Source: Flavobacterium sp. HSC-61S13
GTDB taxonomy: Bacteria; Bacteroidota; Bacteroidia; Flavobacteriales; Flavobacteriaceae
DNA: 64,000 nt
NCBI RefSeq assembly: GCF_024171535.1
Contig: NZ_JALJZV010000011.1
Location: 44,943 to 108,942, forward strand
Direction of reading: 5' to 3'
Below, in pieces: positions 8,348-15,656 of this stretch. The position numbers and the translations under genes were made by a program. The notes under the pieces were generated by a model. That model was not told where the DNA came from. It did no database searches and saw only the letters and a program-made list of their open reading frames with translations. Each line of letters starts with the position of its first letter. The first letter of the stretch is position 1.

Positions 8348-9247
8348 TTAAGAGATGCTTAATATCTGGTTCATAGGATTGTTGATTTTCCCTTCTTGAT
8401 ACCCTAGATCCCACCATGCTTTCATTTGTTCGGGATTGAAAATCAAGGAATTTGTTGTGAGTTGGGTAGGTGGATGATAAAAATTTAAAGAAATACTTCG
8501 ATTTAGTCCCTCTAGTTTACCTAAAGCAACATTATCGATAGCGATTTGATTGAGCATAAACTCAAAAACGCGCGATGTCAATACAAAAGCGTTTTTAATG
8601 GGCGCTTTAGTTTGCGTATCGTTCTTTAATACAATCACATCAATTTCAGTGGCCCCTTTTAAAATAGCTTGATATATGGGTATGAGATCACCCATACCGC
8701 CATCGGCATAGTCAAAATTGTTTTTGTTGACCAAACTCATAAACGGCACCATAGATGTGGAGGCCCATACCCAGTCACAATAATCTTCGTATTCACAGTC
8801 CCGAGCATTTTTATATTCAACACTCATAGTGCTGAGATTGGATACCGTTACAAGTACATCTTTGTTAGACTGTTTGATTTGGTTAAAATCATTGACGGTC
8901 ATGGTATCGGCGATTAACCGCCGTAAATTGTTGCTTTCGCCGAAAGTTTTTTTGCCTTTAAGCATGGTTGTTAATACTCCGAGATGGTTGATCCGTGTTT
9001 TAAAAACACCGTTCTTCTCACTAATTATAAACGGAGAGATATTAAAAATATCCTTTTGATTCACATTGGTGAATACCTGTTTCAATTTTGCAGTTTGTCC
9101 TATAGACAATAACGGCACTAAAAGGCTACCGGTAGAACTGCCAATTAAAATTTGATAGTCTTGCTTTTTTTCCTGAATAAGATATTCAGCCAGTCCTCCT
9201 GCAAAAGCACCTTTACTACCACCACCTGAAATTACTAATGCCCGCAT
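8348..9247 (-). CDS. Patatin-like phospholipase family protein
   Basis: The 299-residue protein shows all patatin catalytic elements: oxyanion glycines GGGSKG (8-13), nucleophile elbow GSSTG (36-40, Ser38) and the Asp of DGG (182-184), forming a Ser-Asp dyad. No signal peptide is seen, so it is probably cytosolic. Patatins hydrolyse acyl chains from phospholipids and related lipids. It converges on the DoxX-like gene with 14 bases between the stops. No CD-NTase or other nucleotide-signalling gene that would suggest an anti-phage effector role is adjacent. Confidence 0.92.
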   Translation of the reverse strand: MRALVISGGGSKGAFAGGLAEYLIQEKKQDYQILIGSSTGSLLVPLLSIGQTAKLKQVFTNVNQKDIFNISPFIISEKNGVFKTRINHLGVLTTMLKGKKTFGESNNLRRLIADTMTVNDFNQIKQSNKDVLVTVSNLSTMSVEYKNARDCEYEDYCDWVWASTSMVPFMSLVNKNNFDYADGGMGDLIPIYQAILKGATEIDVIVLKNDTQTKAPIKNAFVLTSRVFEFMLNQIAIDNVALGKLEGLNRSISLNFYHPPTQLTTNSLIFNPEQMKAWWDLGYQEGKINNPMNQILSIS

Positions 9248-9424
9248 TGTGAAAGAAATGGATTAACTGTTTCGCTTACCTCCAATAAAAGTGGAGCTTT
9301 TTTATAATACTAAAAATACCTATAAAAAGCTTGGTAAAATATTTAAGGGCAAGTTTTTTTTAGTCTCAGTGGAGTTTATGGTTCATTTAAGCAGGAGGCT
9401 TACAAATGCGATGCGATTCAGCTA

Positions 9425-9455
9425 TAAAAAAACCCGAAATAAAGTATTTCAGGTT
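9425..9455 (-). terminator. Terminator for the GDPD gene
   Basis: On the minus strand a near-perfect 11-bp stem (9431-9441 with 9445-9455) is followed by a run of T. The rest of the 9248-9475 gap holds only the start-side flank of the patatin gene and a weak CTCCA/TGGAG pair (9280-9296); nothing else is recognised. Confidence 0.75.
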
Positions 9456-9475
9456 AAAATCTAAATGGATTTCTT

Positions 9476-10234
9476 TTATTTTTTCAGCACCACACGTTCT
9501 GGAAAATCAGTAATGATTCCATCTACTTTTAGATCGATTAAACGGTTGATATCAGAAACCTCATTGATGGTCCAAGGATAAATTTTAAATCCGGCATCGT
9601 GAATCTCTTTAACGGTATCGGACCACATAAACTTATAGTAAGGATTGATCGCTGTAGCATGAATTTTCTTTCCAAATTCGATGGCTTTAGCCGGAGCTTC
9701 CGCAGTGAGTACAGCTATAGACGCTGGATTGGGTTGTTGTGAGAAAATTTCAAGCTCGTTCCAACGGAAGCTAGAGATAATAAAATCAGCATTGTCCCAA
9801 CCTTTTTTCTTAAAATCTGCTATAACCTTGTAGGTGTCTAAAGCGGTATTCGTTCCTTTGAGTTCGATGTTTAAAACAACCTTGCGGTCAATGCGTTTAA
9901 TCACTTCTTGAAGCGTAGGGATTTTGTATTTTCCTTCGACTAAGATGCCGTTTAATTCCGAATAAGTAAAATCTTCAATCCTTCCTTTCCCGTTGGTAAC
10001 GCGATCTAAGGTTTCATCGTGAAAAACCATTAATTCACCACTTTTTATTTTGTAAACGTCGATTTCAATCATGTCTACTTTAAGTTCTAAGGCTTTATCG
10101 ATAGACTCTAGGGTGTTTTCTGCGACATGACCTTTCGCTCCACGGTGACCAATAACGAGAATTTTTTGCGCGTAAGTTGTTGATGTAATCATAGTAAACA
10201 TTAAGAGGCTAGTAAAAATAAGTTTTATTCGCAT
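9476..10234 (-). CDS. Glycerophosphodiester phosphodiesterase
   Basis: The 252-residue secreted enzyme has a signal peptide (MRIKLIFTSLLMF...TYAQ). GDPD motifs follow: IGHRGAKGHVAENTLES (metal-binding and catalytic His-Arg), then VDMIEIDVYKIKSGELMVFHDETLDRVTNGKG, and the C-terminal YPWTINEVSDINRLIDLKVDGIITDFPE. It hydrolyses glycerophosphodiesters to sn-glycerol-3-phosphate and an alcohol, probably in the periplasm. ATG 10234 is chosen over ATG 10267 because it starts directly at the positively charged signal-peptide n-region. A terminator follows the stop. It is monocistronic by position. Confidence 0.95.
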   Translation of the reverse strand: MRIKLIFTSLLMFTMITSTTYAQKILVIGHRGAKGHVAENTLESIDKALELKVDMIEIDVYKIKSGELMVFHDETLDRVTNGKGRIEDFTYSELNGILVEGKYKIPTLQEVIKRIDRKVVLNIELKGTNTALDTYKVIADFKKKGWDNADFIISSFRWNELEIFSQQPNPASIAVLTAEAPAKAIEFGKKIHATAINPYYKFMWSDTVKEIHDAGFKIYPWTINEVSDINRLIDLKVDGIITDFPERVVLKK

Positions 10235-10474
10235 ACCAATATAAGAATTAGGGTTTATAAAAAGCAAAGGAAGCTACTCTATGTTTTTATGAGCTTAAGC
10301 AGTCGTTAGGTTTTCGTTAAATAAATAGAACTGTTTTAAAAATTGTAAAATGATATTTTTATGGGCAAAACGCTAGTTAATAGTTTTTTACGTTTTTTTA
10401 TTACGCAGTAAAATCGTTTGGATTATTTAAACGTTTCATCATTTTAAAAGTATATTACCGTAACCTTGCCCGAG

Positions 10475-10482
10475 TAGTTTTG
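10475..10482 (+). promoter_or_regulatory. TAnnTTTG box upstream of the Oar-like receptor
   Basis: TAGTTTTG matches the flavobacterial -7 consensus, 23 bases before the ATG at 10505. A TTA, one base off the TTG -33 element, lies 17 bases upstream of it (10455-10457). Confidence 0.5.
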
Positions 10483-10504
10483 TCAAAACTTTAACAACGA
10501 TAAA

Positions 10505-13500
10505 ATGAAAACAAAATTACAACTCCTAATTCTTGGATGGTGTTTATTGGGGTCTTTAGCGGTATTTGCTCAGACCACTCAGGCGTCCATCTATGGAATC
10601 GTGTTGGATCAGAATGCCATTCAACAAGGGATTGAAGTGGTGTTAAAAAACGAATCAACGGGATTTACGACCCGGACAAAAACGAATAACAATGGGGAAT
10701 ATCTTTTTAAAGAGCTTCCATTAGGTGGACCTTATGTACTGACTGTTTTAGATAAAGAAGGTCGAGCGGTTAAAAAATCGGGCTATACTTTAAATCAGGG
10801 GGATTCTGCCTTCGTGGATGTGAATTTAGATCCTAATGAAACGGAATTGGATGCCATCGTGATTGAAGGCACTAGTTTAAAAAACAAGAGAGAGTTTTTA
10901 GGTGCTGCGACGGCAATTTCAGAGCGTTCCATTCAGAGATTACCGGTCAATGGTAGAAATTTCGCAACCTTAACAGACTTATCTCCTCTTTCAAAGGGCG
11001 GTTCTATAGGGGGGCAATTGGGCTCGTCAACGAATTTTACCATTGACGGGATGTCTGCGAAAAACCCAACTTCAGCTGGATCAACCACAAGTAGAAGTGG
11101 CGCGCCTTATTCAATATCGATGGAAGCCGTTAGAGAGTTTAAGGTAATTACCAATCAATATGATGTTACTTTAGGACGAAGCGGTGGAGGTACAGTAAGT
11201 GCGGTGACTAAATCGGGTACCAATGAGTTTGCTGCATCGGCTTTTACTTATGCTCGTGCTGACTGGTTGTCAAGTTCCTATGATATTCGCGGAAATAAAA
11301 GAACTGCGGATTATTCAACATATCAATATGGATTGTCATTAAGCGGGCCAATTATCAAAGATAAGTTACATTACTTTTTTGCGTGGGACCATCAGTTGGA
11401 TTCTCGTTCCTTGGTTATTGCAGATATTCAATCTCCAGCAGATGAGGACCGATTTAATATTACCAAAAGCACTTTAGACCAATTTGTATCGATTGCTAGA
11501 AACAAATATGGTGTGTCCAATAAACCTCAGTATGGTACCTTTGATAAAAAACGTAACTCTGATGCGGCTTTTTTAAGATTGGATTGGCAGATTAATGAAA
11601 ACAACTTATTGACGGTGAGGAATAACTTTACCTATGATAACAACCCATTGGGATTAGCAGATAATACAACGATTAATCTTTACGAATCCTATGGTAACGA
11701 TAAAAATAAAGACAACAGTTTCTTAGCTACCTTAAGAAGTACTTTAAATCCGAAGATGACTAATGAATTAAAAGTACAACACCTGTATGTTTATCAAGAG
11801 AGTAGCCCAGGTGACGACTTGCCATCTAATAATATTCCTCGTGCTATAGTGGAGAACATCGTATCCAATATTGATGGGTCGAATCGATCGACGAATATTC
11901 AAATTGGGGGGCATCGTTTTGCTCAAGAGGGCTTTCGAAATAATGTATTTCAGATTGTAGACAATCTGTATTATAATACGGATAAGATCAAATATACTTT
12001 TGGTGTGGATTTGATAAATACGGGTTCCAAGTCGGTTTATGGTAGTGAAGTAAATGGGCGTTTCCACTTTAGAGAAGATACCACTACGGGTAAAACAGCT
12101 ATGGAAAACTTCGAGGCTTTTATTCCGTACCGGTATTACAGAGAGGTTCCTTTAAAGGATGATTTGACCGTTAAGGGCAATATTTTAAACTTGGGATTGT
12201 ATGGACAAATGCAATTTAAAGTTGGAAAGGGTATGGATATGACTGCGGGATTGAGAATGGATTATGCTCATTATCCTACGGCAGAATACAATCAACTGGT
12301 ATATGATGAATTGGGTTTGCGTACGGACAATAAATTCAAATCCTTTATCATACAGCCTCGTCTTCAGTTCAACTGGGATGTTAACGAAAATAAAACGGAC
12401 TTTATTCGAATTGGTGCGGGAATTTTCGGATCAGATATCAATAACTATGCGTTGATAAACAATTTGACTTTTGATGGGAATCACTTGGCTACAGTAGATG
12501 TACGCGGAGCAGATGTACCAAGACCGGACTTTTTAGGATATCGCTCTGGGGCTGAATCGGCTCCGACTTTAGAGAAAAATCAATTGGTAACGATCAACAT
12601 GACCGGAAAGGATGCTAAAGTTCCTGTGGTTTATAAAGCGAATATATCTTATACGCACTTTTTCAATAGCCAATTCCGTGTTGGAGTTGCTGGATATGCG
12701 ACGATTACCAGAAATAACTATACCTATTTAGATAGAAATATGGTTACTGATCCGTTTTTTACTTTAAAGAATGAGGATAATAGAGGTGTATTTGTACCTT
12801 TAAATACGATGCCGGCAAACGGAGCTGGAGATTGGCAAAAAGGTCGTATTAGCGACAAATTGGGCAGGGTATTAGAATTGACTAGTGATGGGAAAATCAA
12901 CCAATTTGCAATGGTTGTTGATGCGAACTACAACTATTTCAAAGATGGAGAGATCTCTGCAAGTTATACTTGGAGTGATACTAAAGACAACACCTCATAT
13001 AATGGAAACGTAGCCAATACCGCTACCTTGGTACAAACGGTAAAGGATGATCCGAGAGACCTATCTAAAATGACCTATTCAGATAACCATTTTAGACATA
13101 AAGTAGTGGTTTATGGAACTTTACCTACTTTCTACGGTGTTCAAGTTGGTTTCCGTTTTTCTGGAATTGCAGGAACGCGTTATAGCTTGTTGTCTGGAGG
13201 TAATACCAATGCAGACTTTGTTTCAGGATCTAATGACTTAGCATTTATATTTGATCGCAATGATCCGTCTGTTCCTCAAAATGTACGCGATGGTCTGCAA
13301 GCGATTATGGATAATCCGGAAGTGAGCCAAAGTATGAAAGATTACATCAATAAATACAGTGGTAAAATGGCTGAGCGTAACGGTGGAATCAATAAGTTCT
13401 ACAGCATCATCGATTTGCGTATTAGTAAAAAATTAAAGATATATGGTAAGCATAATTTCGAAATTTCTGCTGACATTTTTAACTTCGCTAACTTGTTGAA

Positions 13501-13699
13501 TAAAGAGTGGGGAACTAATGAAACCATGGGAAGCCAAGCTCTATATGCATTGGGTATTCCTGCGGCTAATGGGCAACCAGCTAAGCCAGCTTTTGATGCG
13601 GCTAAACAAGAATTTAACTACCGCGTTAATACCAAGGGAACACCAGTTCCAACTGGTAATCCATACCAAATACAGGTTGGATTGCGTTACAGTTTTTAA
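10505..13699 (+). CDS. Oar-like TonB-dependent receptor
   Basis: The 1064-residue outer-membrane protein has a signal peptide (1-23, ending AVFAQ), a Cna-B/CarboxypepD_reg-like domain (about 27-105) and a plug (about 120-245) with NGRNFATLTDLSP, FTIDGMSAKNP and the hallmark GGGTVSAVTKSGTNEF. A large barrel follows, ending in a Phe (QIQVGLRYSF), the usual C-terminal aromatic for BAM recognition. The arrangement is that of Myxococcus Oar and its many Bacteroidetes relatives, proposed to move peptides or proteins across the outer membrane. No SusD partner is present. A TAnnTTTG box precedes it and a strong terminator follows. Confidence 0.92.
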   Translation: MKTKLQLLILGWCLLGSLAVFAQTTQASIYGIVLDQNAIQQGIEVVLKNESTGFTTRTKTNNNGEYLFKELPLGGPYVLTVLDKEGRAVKKSGYTLNQGDSAFVDVNLDPNETELDAIVIEGTSLKNKREFLGAATAISERSIQRLPVNGRNFATLTDLSPLSKGGSIGGQLGSSTNFTIDGMSAKNPTSAGSTTSRSGAPYSISMEAVREFKVITNQYDVTLGRSGGGTVSAVTKSGTNEFAASAFTYARADWLSSSYDIRGNKRTADYSTYQYGLSLSGPIIKDKLHYFFAWDHQLDSRSLVIADIQSPADEDRFNITKSTLDQFVSIARNKYGVSNKPQYGTFDKKRNSDAAFLRLDWQINENNLLTVRNNFTYDNNPLGLADNTTINLYESYGNDKNKDNSFLATLRSTLNPKMTNELKVQHLYVYQESSPGDDLPSNNIPRAIVENIVSNIDGSNRSTNIQIGGHRFAQEGFRNNVFQIVDNLYYNTDKIKYTFGVDLINTGSKSVYGSEVNGRFHFREDTTTGKTAMENFEAFIPYRYYREVPLKDDLTVKGNILNLGLYGQMQFKVGKGMDMTAGLRMDYAHYPTAEYNQLVYDELGLRTDNKFKSFIIQPRLQFNWDVNENKTDFIRIGAGIFGSDINNYALINNLTFDGNHLATVDVRGADVPRPDFLGYRSGAESAPTLEKNQLVTINMTGKDAKVPVVYKANISYTHFFNSQFRVGVAGYATITRNNYTYLDRNMVTDPFFTLKNEDNRGVFVPLNTMPANGAGDWQKGRISDKLGRVLELTSDGKINQFAMVVDANYNYFKDGEISASYTWSDTKDNTSYNGNVANTATLVQTVKDDPRDLSKMTYSDNHFRHKVVVYGTLPTFYGVQVGFRFSGIAGTRYSLLSGGNTNADFVSGSNDLAFIFDRNDPSVPQNVRDGLQAIMDNPEVSQSMKDYINKYSGKMAERNGGINKFYSIIDLRISKKLKIYGKHNFEISADIFNFANLLNKEWGTNETMGSQALYALGIPAANGQPAKPAFDAAKQEFNYRVNTKGTPVPTGNPYQIQVGLRYSF

Positions 13700-13718
13700 G
13701 AGTATACACAGAATATGA

Positions 13719-13752
13719 AGAGGCTATGCGATAAAACGCATAGCCTCTTTTT
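13719..13752 (+). terminator. Strong rho-independent terminator
   Basis: A perfect 12-bp stem (13719-13730 with 13737-13748), a 6-base loop and a T-run, starting 20 bases after the receptor stop. Confidence 0.92.
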
Positions 13753-13912
13753 TGTTAAAAATGTTTTTTTTCTTTTTTTTATCAAATAATTTTTTAATTT
13801 TTAACTTGTAAAAAGCTGAATTAATGTTCTTTATGGGTTTTTTTAGAATAACGTTGGAGAACGAGATTTCAGCTAGTATGTTTAAATAAAATAGTATTAG
13901 ATGAAAGCACGA

Positions 13913-14306
13913 TCAAAAATACCAGACTTTTAAGTGGCTGCTTGGATCAAAGTAGTTACGGGTGATAAGCAAATCACCGCAATAATGAGGTGAATTCAAA
14001 TACGCCATCTCATCATATCGAAACAAATCTTCAGCTTTTCGATAATCAATTATCTTCACATAGGCCTTAGTAAAGTTGAGTTTTTGTTTATATAAATGCC
14101 TTTATAAATCAAGGCATCATTGCAAAAAACTTCTACCATTTTTATGTTTTGCAAATACAGTTCGCAAGGGAATGGATCACCGTTGCTATTTAGGAAAACA
14201 TAATCTATTCCTTTTTAAAGTATATATAATAATACCAGTCTTCACGGATTGAGAGCGTTGTTGTTGTGACATACGTTATCGTGACGGTATGGGAAAGAAT
14301 TAAAGT
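13913..14306 (-). pseudogene. Frameshifted, 5'-truncated gene remnant
   Basis: The gap between two genes reads as protein on the minus strand in three successive frames. The pieces are about 30 codons (…TLSIREDWYYYIYFKKE), about 45 codons (DYVFLNSNGDPFPCELYLQN…) and about 52 codons ending …NYFDPSSHLKVWYF and TGA at 13913-13915. The joins look like single-base indels: one after KKE, one where NSTLL would continue into TKAYVKIIDYRK. No start codon exists upstream before the divergent lipoprotein gene. Composition is typical of a small cytosolic protein. I do not recognise the family. The short leftover at 13756-13912 shows only A/T-rich sequence. Confidence 0.65.
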
Positions 14307-14321
14307 TTATAAAATAAAAAC

Positions 14322-14831
14322 ATGAAAAAAGTAATAGTATTCGCGTGCTTGTTTCTGATGGGAATAGCGTGCAGTAGTGACGACAACAAGATAGTAAACC
14401 CTTTTGAACCACGACAAGTGGAGATGGAAACCATTTTGATAGGGACTGATACCGATGACTTGAGACTTATTAGACGGGAAAACCGAGTAATCAATGATTT
14501 AGAATCATGGCAAGTATTTGTAAATGCATTTACTAATGGACGCCCTGATTTTGATGACGGGATGGATGACAACCCTTTCGCAACTCTTTTGGAAAATGCA
14601 ATAATAGATTTTAAAACCGAAACGGTACTCGTGGTTGTTGATAATATAGGAGGAGGAAATACTACTATAGATATAGTAGAAGTAATGGAATACAAAGACC
14701 AGGTTGTCGTAGATATTGATCGTCTGTATTATGGAATTGCAGCAGTTATTTCACAGGCTTATCATATAGTGAAAGTTCCGAAAATAAATAAACCCATCGT
14801 TTTTGGGGAGTTATTTGATATGCATTTTTGA
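14322..14831 (+). CDS. PrcB-like domain lipoprotein (first of a tandem pair)
   Basis: The 169-residue protein has a lipoprotein signal (MKKVIVFACLFLMGIACSSDD, lipid-modified Cys17). It then has an acidic linker and one domain (about 45-165) with the pattern of PrcB_C (PF14343): a hydrophobic strand TVLVVVDNIGGGNTTIDIVEV, then AYHIVKVPKINKPIVF. In Treponema denticola, PrcB is a lipoprotein of the dentilisin protease complex. The next gene encodes a paralogue, with a 22-base gap, and the third gene a secreted metalloprotease. Periplasmic or surface location is inferred from the lipobox. The family match is by pattern only. Confidence 0.7.
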   Translation: MKKVIVFACLFLMGIACSSDDNKIVNPFEPRQVEMETILIGTDTDDLRLIRRENRVINDLESWQVFVNAFTNGRPDFDDGMDDNPFATLLENAIIDFKTETVLVVVDNIGGGNTTIDIVEVMEYKDQVVVDIDRLYYGIAAVISQAYHIVKVPKINKPIVFGELFDMHF

Positions 14832-14853
14832 TGGAAATATAATTTTAAAGATT

Positions 14854-15645
14854 ATGAAAAAAATAATAGTATTCGCAGGACTATTCCTGGTGGGAGTGGC
14901 ATGTGGCAGTGACGACAACAAGATAGAAAAAGTTTTTGAACCACGACAAGTGGAGATGGAAACGATGGCTCAGGGAGATTATTTTGGAACTTCAGGAGAA
15001 AGGGAATTTCGCGTAATACGAGAGCAAAGAGAATGGAATGATTTACTGGATAACAGTCATGTTCGTTCATATATCTCCAATCCTTTATACTTTGAAATGG
15101 ATTTTACACAATTTGAAATTGTGGTTGTATCAGATATAGAAAAACTACCTGGAGGAAGCAGTATCGATATCGTACATATTATAGAGAACGAAAAAAATGT
15201 AATTGTACAAGTCGATGGTTTAATAAAAGGAACGGAAGCTTTGCGGAAAAACCAACCTTTTCATATAGTTAGAATCCCCAAGCTTTCAAAACCGGTACTT
15301 TTTGAATTGGTGGAATCGAATCTGACAGATTTGAAATTTAGAGAAATTTGGAACCTGCGGGAATTTTCACCGGGATTGGCTCCTTACCATTATTACGAAG
15401 TGGGGGACATCAGATGGATTTTTACTGAAAACAATCAGGTATATACTGAAGTAAACCATTACTCATCGGATTATCATTCTAAAATACCAATGAATGTGTC
15501 TGGAAATTACACTTATACTATTCAAGGTGATAGTATCTTTTTAAATAGTCAACTTTATCAATACAAAGTAATGGGTGATACTTTAATCGTCCATTGGGAT
15601 GTGCCAGCAGATGGTATTGAATTGATTTTCTTACGTGAACATTAA
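14854..15645 (+). CDS. PrcB-like lipoprotein with C-terminal lipocalin-like domain
   Basis: The 263-residue paralogue of the preceding gene starts at ATG 14854 (an upstream in-frame ATG at 14803 would overlap the previous gene and bury the signal peptide). The lipobox is VGVACGSDD (Cys17). Residues 27-38 (VFEPRQVEMETM) nearly repeat the first protein. A PrcB_C-like domain ends in FHIVRIPKLSKPVLFEL (about residue 150). A second, all-beta domain follows (about 155-263) with alternating hydrophobics and SGNYTYTIQGDSIFLN, which resembles lipocalin-like or HslJ-like barrels. It lies 11 bases from the protease gene, so one operon is likely. Confidence 0.7.
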   Translation: MKKIIVFAGLFLVGVACGSDDNKIEKVFEPRQVEMETMAQGDYFGTSGEREFRVIREQREWNDLLDNSHVRSYISNPLYFEMDFTQFEIVVVSDIEKLPGGSSIDIVHIIENEKNVIVQVDGLIKGTEALRKNQPFHIVRIPKLSKPVLFELVESNLTDLKFREIWNLREFSPGLAPYHYYEVGDIRWIFTENNQVYTEVNHYSSDYHSKIPMNVSGNYTYTIQGDSIFLNSQLYQYKVMGDTLIVHWDVPADGIELIFLREH

Positions 15646-15656
15646 AAAATAAGTTT

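Noticed and set aside
8348..9247. Patatin as effector of a CBASS-like anti-phage system
   Set aside because: No CD-NTase, ubiquitin-like or HORMA/TRIP13 gene lies next to it.
9361..9463. 28-residue ORF beginning MVHLSRRL
   Set aside because: It reads through the GDPD terminator and shows no coding character.
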